A DNA stretch of 64,000 nucleotides, taken from assembly GCA_947503155.1 (NCBI GenBank), contig CANNCL010000001.1:744001-808000 (forward strand), in the 5' to 3' direction. The position numbers and the translations under genes were made by a program. Positions within the stretch are counted from its first letter, which is position 1. The number at the start of each line of letters is the position of its first letter. The notes below the pieces were generated by a model. That model searched no databases, was not told the origin of the DNA, and was given only the letters and a program-made list of their open reading frames with translations. Of the stretch, positions 1 to 7,672 are shown piece by piece. The stretch is from an uncultured Erythrobacter sp. GTDB lineage: Bacteria > Pseudomonadota > Alphaproteobacteria > Sphingomonadales > Sphingomonadaceae.

Positions 1-138
1 GATGGGACCAAACCTCTCCCAAGAGTAGGCGGCGGAAATCCAACATCCTGAATAAAAACAAGAAAGGTGAAGCGAGAAACTCGCTAGCCAAAAGAATGCT
101 TGGATTTCAACCAAAATTTTGTGCGGGTTTTTGGTCTC

Positions 139-385
139 CTAGAGTGCAAGAGTCCCGAGGGCATCGACTGCCGCATCGTTGGCAAAATGCCCATAATGGC
201 GCTCGATCATCTCGGCACTAGTCCCTGATATTTGTGCGATGGTGAGCAAAGGCAAGCCAGCTTTCACAAGATCGGTGATCGTACTGTGACGTAAAGTGTA
301 GGCAGTCGCTTCTCGTGGCAGGCTTGCCGCTTTGACGGCGACGGCAATAGGCCGCTTCCAAGTATGGCGCGTCCAGTCGCCTCCT
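139..385 (-). pseudogene. C-terminal remnant of a tyrosine recombinase (integrase)
   Basis: The minus strand reads in frame for 78 codons to a TAG stop at 139-141 and matches the C-terminus of the complete integrase at 2596-3771 at 67 of 78 positions by hand alignment. It keeps the box II segment AYTLRHSTITD and the nucleophile segment ERHYGHF. Similarity stops near base 385, so the N-terminal three quarters is missing. The reading frame is still open over the retained part, which suggests a fairly recent truncation or that decay has not yet reached it. It is probably the integrase end of a second related element that inserted in tandem or was partly deleted. Confidence 0.85.
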
Positions 386-750
386 AGCTTAGTCCGCAGT
401 CGTTTGTTACGCCCTAGCTGGCTTGCAGCGCAGCAAGCCTCAAGGTCGCAGAATGAGACATCTTGCTTGAGCGCTTACTCAATCGGATCATCAATCAACG
501 TATTTCACGAAAGCAAGCGCAACAGCTTGTGCCAGCCTTCAACAAGCTGTGCAATTTGTTGCCAGGCTGGCCAGTTGGCTCCCGTTTGCGCTCTGCGGTC
601 ATTCTTGCCTGCTAGGCACCGGAATCTGGCTCAATCTTTTGTGAACTCGCGTTTGGACAGATGCTCTGCTCCAAGGGGCTCAAACTTCGGATTATAGGTG
701 GTCCCGAACAGACTGTGCGACTTGCTTCCGGGTTGATCTTTGAACCAAAC
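386..750 (-). other. Degraded, unassigned stretch between the integrase remnant and the terminator
   Basis: No ORF here is convincing. One minus-strand frame runs straight into the integrase remnant and reads like worn protein sequence (for example NWPAWQQIAQLVEGW) but is broken by TGA and TAA stops at several points. I do not recognise a family. It may be a decayed island gene fused by deletion to the integrase remnant, or chance. The short ORFs listed on both strands here have no recognisable domain and I do not call them. Confidence 0.3.
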
Positions 751-785
751 AAAGAAGGGACGCAGCCTCGGCGCGTCCCTTCTTT
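751..785. terminator. Bidirectional intrinsic terminator
   Basis: A perfect 13-bp inverted repeat (AAAGAAGGGACGC, 9-base loop, GCGTCCCTTCTTT) has an A-run on the left and a T-run on the right, so it can stop transcription on either strand. It lies 122 bases beyond the stop of the minus-strand membrane-protein gene (908-2263) and is probably its terminator. Confidence 0.85.
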
Positions 786-907
786 TGTTTGATCTGAAAA
801 ACGAGACTTTTCAGTCTCTTGTGAAATGTCACTCGGTACCGTCTTTGACGCCACGCATAAATATTCCCTTTCAAAGCTACATTAGCGATTGCAGCCTGAA
901 CTTCCGG

Positions 908-2263
908 TTACTCGGGTTCGAAGGTTATATCAACCTTGGAGTTTGCCGAGAGATTCTCGATTCGGAACGCTTTGCGCACCTCATCGCCCGGTAGCAGTTT
1001 GATTTGCCTGCTTTCCCTACCAGAGATGGCTATTGCCACAGTCCTGTTCAAGCTGTTTCGAACATGGAATTGGGTATCATCCCAGTGCTTCGAAATCGTT
1101 AACTCCAAGCTATCGAGCTCGTCCTTTGGGCCATTAATTCCACCCTTATAGATCGACTGCCACGCCTTAAAGCGAGAGCGAAACTCACGCACTTCACCCG
1201 GTGCAATTTCTAAATGCTTCGTTTCCGAAATGAGGTCCTCACCTTTGGACAAGTCTACTCCGGGCTCAAGAATCTCATCGTCTCCGGAGCGATTCCACTC
1301 TCCATCTCTCATAAACACACCGTTAGTGAGAGTAGGAAAGACCTTTATTGCCGGGTTTCGGTCAACTGCGTCGTCAGACCAAATTTTGATCTCAAAAGGA
1401 TACACCGCAGAATCTTTGTCGAGATAGTTGCCGACATAAAAGCGACGCGTCACATCCAATCTGATAAGGTTCTGAGCCTCGTCTACTTCCAACACATCGA
1501 CCGCTGTAACCATCGAGATACAGTCATATGAAATCCCCTTAAGTTTATCCCGCAAATAAGAGGTTTCTCCGCTTCTCAGTTTCTTAGCGCTGAATAGGAG
1601 CTCAATTTTGTCATCTACACTTCTGCCTCGGTCCGCGTCTCGCCGCTGGAAAAAGAGGATGAGAAAACCAAGCAGGGAGAAGAAGACGAGATCTTCGATG
1701 AATGATGCTGAAAGGCTTTGGAGGAATGGAGCTCGAAAACCGTCATTTTCACTCGCATATTGAGCGGCAAAAAATATTATTGTGGCGACTATCCCAAAGA
1801 CGAGCAAACTTGCGACGATTGGGAGATAATCACGCAACGTAGAGCTGAGGCTAATTCCACCAGATTTTGAGGTAATCCTCAAAATAGTGGCAAATGAAGA
1901 TATTAGAACAATGACCGCCGTCACGATCAAAAGTGTTACGGTGTCAGAGATCTGTCGACTTGCTAGTGCAATCAAGATGACGGCCGACGCAATCGTGATA
2001 GTCGAGAAAAGTCCTGAGCCAACGTTCTCATGAAACGGCCTCCGGCTTGCAAAGCCGTAGATAAGTGCACCAGCGACTATGACTATCAGAAACGAAGCCA
2101 AACCTTTTGTCCAAAGATCTGCAAGTGCGAAAGCAATGAAAACGAATAGCCCAGCGGAAACAACGGCGCTTATAAGGGCGGAAGATCCATCTGAAAAATC
2201 CCTATCCGGTGCCATCAATGGAGCATTTTGTTCCCGCTCCTCATCATCTTCAATATCAGACAT
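908..2263 (-). CDS. Island-encoded multi-pass membrane protein of unknown function
   Basis: A 451-residue protein that I do not recognise. It starts with an acidic cytosolic-looking segment (MSDIEDDEERE), followed by about six hydrophobic segments at roughly 28-50, 53-72, 85-100, 108-128, 147-167 and 188-206. A charged linker (FFQRRDADRGRSVDDK) leads to a soluble C-terminal half of about 240 residues rich in beta-type sequence. The start at 2263 is preferred over the ORF-track start 33 bases upstream because GGGGTGGGG lies just before it. Base composition is more AT-rich than the chromosome to the right, and the gene sits alone between an integrase and a terminator, so it looks like mobile-element cargo. 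Such genes are often defence or fitness genes, but nothing in the sequence proves that. Confidence 0.75.
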   Translation of the reverse strand: MSDIEDDEEREQNAPLMAPDRDFSDGSSALISAVVSAGLFVFIAFALADLWTKGLASFLIVIVAGALIYGFASRRPFHENVGSGLFSTITIASAVILIALASRQISDTVTLLIVTAVIVLISSFATILRITSKSGGISLSSTLRDYLPIVASLLVFGIVATIIFFAAQYASENDGFRAPFLQSLSASFIEDLVFFSLLGFLILFFQRRDADRGRSVDDKIELLFSAKKLRSGETSYLRDKLKGISYDCISMVTAVDVLEVDEAQNLIRLDVTRRFYVGNYLDKDSAVYPFEIKIWSDDAVDRNPAIKVFPTLTNGVFMRDGEWNRSGDDEILEPGVDLSKGEDLISETKHLEIAPGEVREFRSRFKAWQSIYKGGINGPKDELDSLELTISKHWDDTQFHVRNSLNRTVAIAISGRESRQIKLLPGDEVRKAFRIENLSANSKVDITFEPE

Positions 2264-2595
2264 AATGCCCCACCCCAATTGAATTACCCGACGCATATTG
2301 CCTTAGTCCGATTCAATGGCAAGTATTGTGCTCATGTGATCTTTAGCTTCGAAAGTAATTTTGTAGGGGTGGCCGCGTATTCTGGCTTTACTGGTCGAAA
2401 GGTCTGCCCGACGTGAATATGCCACCTCAATCGTACGGCAAGAGACCAAAAAAATTTCGCTGGACCAAAACGAGATTGAGGCAAGAGGTTCGGCCAATAA
2501 GACTCTGAATAATATCAGATAAAATGAAGAATTCTGGGTGTGGATAGTTCAATTGTCGGTATTTTAACCAAAATTCCATACGGGCTTTTGGCTGT
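2264..2595. other. Intergenic gap between cargo gene and integrase
   Basis: About 330 AT-rich bases. A 64-codon minus-strand ORF (2303-2497) lies inside but has no recognisable domain or clear ribosome-binding site. The last 50 bases (tttaaccaaaattccata and onward) resemble the segment just beyond the truncated integrase at 108-138, consistent with the two integrase copies sharing their 3' flank. Confidence 0.4.
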
Positions 2596-3771
2596 CTAAA
2601 GTGCCAATGTTCCGAGAGCCTCAACTGCCGCGTCGTTTGCGAGATGGCCGTAGTGGCGTTCAATCATCTCAACACTGGTTCCAGAGATTTGCGCTATCGT
2701 AAGCAGTGGCAGTCTTGCTTTAACGAGGTCGGTAATTGTGCTGTGCCGCAGTGTGTAGGCTGTTGTGGCCTCAGGTAGTTCAGCAGCTTTGACAGCCTTG
2801 GAAATTGGCCGCTTCCAAGTATGGCGGTTCCACCTGCTTCCATCTTTCCCCATAAAGAGCGGAGCTGAAGGAAGCTTGTCGGACATTTGCTGATTCAACA
2901 AGTTGGCGACTTCGACCGGCACTTCAATGCGTCGCGCTTCACCGGCCTTATCTTTGGAGATGGTCAACTCCAATGTTTGAGGATCGAAATCCTTCACGGA
3001 GAGTGAGGCCAACGCGCCCACGCGAATGGGCAGAAGGCATAATGCCCGGACGAAAGGTTCAGCCTCTTTGTCAATGTGCTTGAGCAACCTCGAGCGCTCT
3101 TCACGGGAAAGATAGGTTCTGCGTCTGCCGTCGGCATTTTTGATTGCGGTAAGGGCCTCTTGCCATGCGGAGGGAGTGTTGGGAGCGCCTTTAGGGAGTA
3201 CCTTGCTTAGCGCGGCACGCAATACAGCCATATCTCGATTGACCGTTGAGGGGGCCCGGTTCCGTGTTCTTAAGGCCCCAGTGTTTGAGCGACTGACCTT
3301 GGCGGGGCGGTTCTCCAGCCAATCGCGCCACTCTTGAAGATGCCTCTTGCGAAGTTTGTCCAGCCGCACCTTAGATATCGACTGGGTATAGATGTACCGA
3401 CCAAAACGAGCCTCGGCTTCCTCTCTAGTTGCTGCATACTCACGGCAAGCATCGCCAACAGTTATTACTTTCGGTGCAGTATCACCCCCCGCATCTACGA
3501 CCTGCTTGAACTGCTCTGCGTCTGTCTTAGCGGCAGCGAACCGCTTGTTTCCGTCGAGATGTCCAAAATCACCGAGCGGCTTACGCTGATAGATCTTCTT
3601 GTCTTCGTCATAGGCCCGCGCTTGCCACTTCCCGTGCCGATCTTTCAACGAGGGCCGATAGCCGACAAAGCAACCGGATTGCACACGGTGCCAATATGGC
3701 TCGTTTCCCTTTCGGGGTCTCAGCCGTTCACGCACGCTTACTTTCGAGAGATCAACCATCCTTACCGCCAA
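2596..3771 (-). CDS. Tyrosine recombinase / phage-type integrase
   Basis: A 391-residue site-specific recombinase of the tyrosine family. The N-terminal part carries the arm- and core-binding regions (SAM-like region about 100-200). The catalytic domain shows the first Arg in LLPIRVGALASL, a Lys in ISKDKAG, AYTLRHSTITD for the box II Arg/His, and the nucleophile Tyr in ERHYGHL. The usual His of HxxR is Tyr here (YTLR), a variant I believe also occurs in related proteobacterial island integrases. The gene starts 116 bases from a tRNA-Arg 3' fragment and reads away from it into the element, so it is presumably the integrase that used that tRNA as its attachment site. A truncated close homologue lies at 139-385. 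Confidence 0.93.
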   Translation of the reverse strand: MAVRMVDLSKVSVRERLRPRKGNEPYWHRVQSGCFVGYRPSLKDRHGKWQARAYDEDKKIYQRKPLGDFGHLDGNKRFAAAKTDAEQFKQVVDAGGDTAPKVITVGDACREYAATREEAEARFGRYIYTQSISKVRLDKLRKRHLQEWRDWLENRPAKVSRSNTGALRTRNRAPSTVNRDMAVLRAALSKVLPKGAPNTPSAWQEALTAIKNADGRRRTYLSREERSRLLKHIDKEAEPFVRALCLLPIRVGALASLSVKDFDPQTLELTISKDKAGEARRIEVPVEVANLLNQQMSDKLPSAPLFMGKDGSRWNRHTWKRPISKAVKAAELPEATTAYTLRHSTITDLVKARLPLLTIAQISGTSVEMIERHYGHLANDAAVEALGTLAL

Positions 3772-3887
3772 CTTGTTATGAAAAAATTATGAAAAACTTA
3801 GAGGGACAAATGGACACAAGTATGGATGAAAGTCTACTAATAACAGTAGTGCCCTGCTCCCTCAAAAGCCCCAACTCTCCCATTTTG

Positions 3888-3937
3888 CTGCCCTCCGAAG
3901 GCAGAGGCCAGAGGTTCGAATCCTCTCGGGTGCACCA
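3888..3937 (+). other. Attachment site: 3' fragment of tRNA-Arg(CCG)
   Basis: The sequence reads as the 3' two thirds of a tRNA: anticodon stem CTGCC/GGCAG around loop CTCCGAA (anticodon CCG), five-base variable loop, T arm AGAGG-TTCGAAT-CCTCT, acceptor strand CGGGTGC, then ACCA. The expected 5' acceptor strand (GCACCCG) and D arm are absent from the preceding 60 bases. This is the pattern left by integration into a tRNA 3' end: the intact tRNA-Arg should lie at the far side of the element, left of this window, and this fragment marks the right junction. Confidence 0.85.
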
Positions 3938-4127
3938 CCAATTCTCTCGCAAGGCTTCTGCTTCTTCCGCCTTGCTGAGTCGTAATTTCTTGTAATTTTT
4001 ACCCTGAATGCGCCACATTTCCTTGCCGATTGGGCACTTCGCGAGTTTATCAGGATACAAGTTGCTTTTGGCCGGGGACTGCCGTGAGCATAAGATCGCA
4101 ATAGCGGCAGCTAAGAGGGCAGCAATA
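3938..4127. other. Junction-to-chromosome gap
   Basis: Only 190 bases separate the tRNA fragment from the response regulator. No gene is called. The long minus-strand ORFs reported across this segment read through the tRNA fragment, giving the ERIRTSG-type peptide often seen when tRNAs are mistranslated, and are rejected. The last bases (aagaggg about 9 nt before ATG 4128) are the ribosome-binding site of the next gene. Confidence 0.5.
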
Positions 4128-4829
4128 ATGAGAATCGCAATAGCGGATGATGATCCCGAGCTGCTCGAACAGCTTGGCAATGCGATCGATGGCACGGTGC
4201 ATCAGTGTGAGCGGTTTCGCTCTGGCACCGAGCTGACGACGTTTCTTAAACGCGAAACATGCGACGTTGTTTTGGTGGATTGGAATATGCCGGGCCGCAC
4301 CGGGCTTGATCTGGTAAAATGGGCGACCTCCAGCCTGCAAAACCCGCCCGCCTTTATTATTCTCACCAGCCGTTCTGACAAAAGCGATGTGGTGCTGGGC
4401 CTCGAAGCGGGCGCGGTTGATTATGTCGTAAAGCCGGAAAGTGAAGAGGTCATCCTCGCCCGGATTGAGGCGGCACACCGGCGCCTTAACAAGGCCGGGC
4501 CGGAACGGTTTGGCAAATTTGGCACCTATGAGGTGGACCGCGTTACCAAACAGATCACCCGCGCAGGCGAATCGTTGAACCTCACCAATAAAGAGGCCGA
4601 TTTGGCGATCCTGTTTTTCGACAACCTCAACCGGCCGCTGTCGCGGGCGTATATTTTCGGTGAGGTTTGGGGCAGCGTCCCTGAGGTCGAGAGCCGGACG
4701 CTCGATCTGCATGTCTCGCGCATCCGGTCCAAGCTGGAGCTTCGGCCAAAGCATGGATTTGCCATTCAAACAGTCTTCGGTTTCGGCTATCGCATGGATA
4801 AGTCTGTCGAAGCCGGTGAGGATATGTGA
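4128..4829 (+). CDS. OmpR/PhoB-type response regulator
   Basis: A 233-residue two-component regulator. The receiver domain (1-120) has the acidic pocket D7-D9, phospho-acceptor D51 in LVDWNMPG, T80/S81 in IILTSRS and K102 in VVKPE. The winged-helix DNA-binding domain (about 130-230) has the family pattern, including LDLHVSRIRSKL and VFGFGYR. The start is placed at MRIAIADDD, where the receiver begins, not at the ORF-track start 120 bases upstream. The 3' end overlaps the next gene by 4 bases (GTGA), so the two are translationally coupled. The likely partner kinase is the CHASE2 histidine kinase at 5443-7650; the pairing is inferred from proximity. Confidence 0.92.
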   Translation: MRIAIADDDPELLEQLGNAIDGTVHQCERFRSGTELTTFLKRETCDVVLVDWNMPGRTGLDLVKWATSSLQNPPAFIILTSRSDKSDVVLGLEAGAVDYVVKPESEEVILARIEAAHRRLNKAGPERFGKFGTYEVDRVTKQITRAGESLNLTNKEADLAILFFDNLNRPLSRAYIFGEVWGSVPEVESRTLDLHVSRIRSKLELRPKHGFAIQTVFGFGYRMDKSVEAGEDM

Positions 4830-5413
4830 GCCAATACCGCCCACGAAAATTTGGAAAATTCTTGCAGGCAGGCTCGGTTCTGGCTCAGGCGGGGGCTTGT
4901 GCATTCCTGTTATCGGCATGTGCGGTTTCATCGCCGCTGGCGGTGCAATCTACGCGCGCTGATATTGCTGCGCAGAACATGCAAATTGCGATCGCTTTGC
5001 CAGACGATGGTGAGCAGACGCTCAAAGCCCGCTTTGCCGCGGCGCTCATGGGGTCTGTGTCGAGCAGCCGACTGGCCATATCGCCGGACGGACAGCTGGT
5101 CGCTGACTATGCTATTTCGACGGGATCGGCAGAGCTTGGCGTACTGTCCTCGCAGGGTGTTCAATCCTCGCAGGGCGGGCAATCCTCAGAAAACGGGCAA
5201 GACGAACCGGTCTGGATTGCGCCGCCGCGTGAACCAAAGCGGTTTGACGAATGTGAGGCAATGGTGCTGCGCGGCAGCCTCCTGCTCATCGACCGTAACA
5301 CCGGCATTGCCGTCTATCGCGGGACAGGCACCATGACCGATTGCGATTTTGACGATGACGATTTGCGCGAGATGGCGGATGGTTTGATCGCGGATTACGC
5401 CGCTCGCCAATAG
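4826..5413 (+). CDS. Small predicted lipoprotein coupled to the response regulator
   Basis: A 195-residue protein starting at a GTG that overlaps the regulator's stop. The N-terminus (about 1-32) is a signal peptide ending in the lipobox-like FLLSAC, so it should be lipid-anchored. After about residue 105 there are three 6-residue repeats of the type SSQGxQ, encoded by 18-base tandem repeats at 5147-5200. The C-terminal half contains a Cys pair (DECEAM and MTDCDFDDDD) and could be disulfide-linked. I do not recognise a family. Coupling to a response regulator, and convergence with the FecR/CHASE2 genes, suggest an envelope component of the same signalling unit. Confidence 0.75.
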   Translation: MSQYRPRKFGKFLQAGSVLAQAGACAFLLSACAVSSPLAVQSTRADIAAQNMQIAIALPDDGEQTLKARFAAALMGSVSSSRLAISPDGQLVADYAISTGSAELGVLSSQGVQSSQGGQSSENGQDEPVWIAPPREPKRFDECEAMVLRGSLLLIDRNTGIAVYRGTGTMTDCDFDDDDLREMADGLIADYAARQ

Positions 5414-5442
5414 CTCAACAATAGCTCGCTAATAAACGCGCA

Positions 5443-7650
5443 TTACTTCGCCAAAGATATGGTGAAGCGCGTGCCTTGGCCGGGCCGCGATGCCACGTCG
5501 ATCGTCCCATCATGCGCATCGACGACTTTCTTCACAAGCGCCAACCCAAGCCCGGCGCTCGGCCCGGCATCTGTTGCATGGGCACCAAAGCGCGCAAAGG
5601 GGTCCTTGATCCGCGCCTCCGGCAGGCCGGCCCCTTCATCGGAAACGATGATCTGTTTTGCGCTGCCGGATGCACAATTAAGCGTCACGTCGATCCGCGA
5701 ATTTTCGGGTGAATATTTGACCGCATTGCCGATCAAATTGTCGAGCATCCGCGCGATGAGCGAGGCATCAACATCGCCAAAACATGGTTCTTCGGGCAAT
5801 TGCTGTTCGATGCGAATATGTTTGGCTTCTGCGAGGACATAGGCGCGGTCGCAAGCTTCCTCGATCAGGGCGCTGATATCGCTGTCTTCCAATTGAAGTT
5901 GAGGGCTTTCGAGCCGAGCCAATTGCACAAAGTCATCCGCGAGCTTCAAGGTTCGCTCCGCCTGTTTCTTGATCCGGTCCATTGTGTTGTCGGCGGCGGC
6001 TTTTGTGGGTTTACGCGTCAGGCCGATAATCGCGACCTGCGGTGTGCGCATATCGTGCGACAGGAATTCGAGCATTTGTTTGCGTTCTTGATCGAGCCTG
6101 CGCAGATCCGTGATTTCGCGCAGCGCCAACACTTCGCCCGACGCGCTGCCATCATTTGGGCCTTGATCAACCGGTCCAGAAAACCGGCCGAGCGGTGCCC
6201 GCGCGATCAGGAAAATGCGGCCATCTTCGGTTAGCATTTCGTCGCCGTCACGCTGTAGATTGACGCGGCCAAGCAGGAAAAGCTGCTCCAGCGATAATTC
6301 TTCTTGTGATTGCCAATCGGGGAAAAGCTGATCGGCTTTCGCATTGAGCATTTGCACTATGCCCTGATCGTTCAACACAATCATCGCATCGGGTGCGGTT
6401 TCGATCACTTGGCGCACGAATGTCAGCGATCCTTCGGTTGTCAGGATCAGCCCGCGCACACGCTCCACCTGGCGCGCGATATATTCCATGCCCCGATGTT
6501 GGATCGCCGCATCGCCGCCGTCCATCATCCGCGCGGCTTCTTTGTCGAGATAGCGGCTGACATGGCTAAGCCGCCGCCAGCTCCACAGCGGATAGGACAG
6601 CACGATCATGATAATCGCGGGCGCAATCGGCATCCACAAATGCCCCCATGCGAGCAAACCGGCACTGATCATGAGTAAGACCGCGACCAAACCAATTGCG
6701 ACATAGAGGCTGATGCGCGGGGGCAGATACCAAAAGGTCAAGAACAGCGCGAACAATGCGAGCGCCGCGGTCAAATTCTGCCACAAGCCGCCAACAGGAT
6801 TGATTAGCGCATCGGCCATCAATGCGTTCAGCAAATTGGCCTGAGTCTCAATCCCCGTCATCACCCCAATATCGCCCGCCGCGACCGAATACCGGTCGCC
6901 CATCCCTTGCGCTGTGGCACCGATCAGGACGATTTTGCCTTCGAAGAATTCGGGCAAGGCGCCGCTCGCTAGAATGTCGCTGGCGGAATGCGTGATGACT
7001 GATCCGGCCGGGTGAAACGGGATCAACGCTGTTCGCTGGGCCGTTTCCGCCGTTTCCGCCGTTTCCGCCGCGACATCTTCGCCTAAGAATTCCAGCACCC
7101 GGGTGGCAACATGCGGAAATTCGCCTTTGTCGGTCGAAAGGACGAGATCAAAACGGCGGAAAATGCCGTCGGGATCGGGTTCTGCGACGACATGGCCGAC
7201 CCCGGCAGACGCGCTGCCGAATTCGGGCAAAGGATAGAGCCGATCAATGCCGGTTTCGGAATTGATTCGCGCCGCAAATGTATGCGGCAACAGCACATTA
7301 TCGCCCCGGCGCATGGCCCGCTCCAGCGCGGCGTCATCTTGTGCGTTTGTGTTTTCCAGAAACAGAATATCGAGAACAATCGCGCGCGCGCCTGCGTCGT
7401 TCAGCCGGTCGATCAGTTCCCCATGCGCCGCGCGCGGCCAAGGCCATGCGCCAATCTCGCCTAAGCTTTGATCGTCAATCGCGACCAAGGTGATGTCGTC
7501 CGACATCGCCGGGCGCGCGAGTGGGGAAACAGTATCGAGCAATTGATTGTCGAGCCGCTGCGTCAGATCGCTCGACTGCAACAGCGCGGCACCCATGATC
7601 GCCGCAATGAGCAAGACCGCCCATTCAACAAGGAGCCGGGTTGCCTTCAT
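5443..7650 (-). CDS. CHASE2-domain sensor histidine kinase
   Basis: A 735-residue membrane kinase. One N-terminal membrane helix (about 7-24) is followed by an extracytoplasmic CHASE2 domain (about 30-275; DDITLVAIDDQSLGEIG is typical) and three close membrane helices (about 285-365). Then come a PAS-like region (about 400-510), a HisKA domain with the H-box FLSHDMRTP, and an ATPase domain with N-box NLIGNAVKYSPEN, G1 SDEGAGLP and G2 AGLGLALVKK. It lies 22 bases downstream of the FecR gene on the same strand, so the two probably form one transcript, and converges with the response regulator. The periplasmic domain contains a short AETAETAET run encoded by a 9-base tandem repeat (7041-7067). 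Ligand unknown. Confidence 0.93.
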   Translation of the reverse strand: MKATRLLVEWAVLLIAAIMGAALLQSSDLTQRLDNQLLDTVSPLARPAMSDDITLVAIDDQSLGEIGAWPWPRAAHGELIDRLNDAGARAIVLDILFLENTNAQDDAALERAMRRGDNVLLPHTFAARINSETGIDRLYPLPEFGSASAGVGHVVAEPDPDGIFRRFDLVLSTDKGEFPHVATRVLEFLGEDVAAETAETAETAQRTALIPFHPAGSVITHSASDILASGALPEFFEGKIVLIGATAQGMGDRYSVAAGDIGVMTGIETQANLLNALMADALINPVGGLWQNLTAALALFALFLTFWYLPPRISLYVAIGLVAVLLMISAGLLAWGHLWMPIAPAIIMIVLSYPLWSWRRLSHVSRYLDKEAARMMDGGDAAIQHRGMEYIARQVERVRGLILTTEGSLTFVRQVIETAPDAMIVLNDQGIVQMLNAKADQLFPDWQSQEELSLEQLFLLGRVNLQRDGDEMLTEDGRIFLIARAPLGRFSGPVDQGPNDGSASGEVLALREITDLRRLDQERKQMLEFLSHDMRTPQVAIIGLTRKPTKAAADNTMDRIKKQAERTLKLADDFVQLARLESPQLQLEDSDISALIEEACDRAYVLAEAKHIRIEQQLPEEPCFGDVDASLIARMLDNLIGNAVKYSPENSRIDVTLNCASGSAKQIIVSDEGAGLPEARIKDPFARFGAHATDAGPSAGLGLALVKKVVDAHDGTIDVASRPGQGTRFTISLAK

Positions 7651-7672
7651 CGCTCAGCCCGCTTTGGGAGCA

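Noticed and set aside
3776-4195. Long minus-strand ORFs across the tRNA-Arg fragment
   Set aside because: They read through the tRNA fragment, giving the known spurious ERIRTSG-type peptide, and lack domains.
4050-4931. 293-codon minus-strand ORF opposite the response regulator
   Set aside because: It is a shadow of a clear regulator gene in GC-rich DNA and has no recognisable domain.
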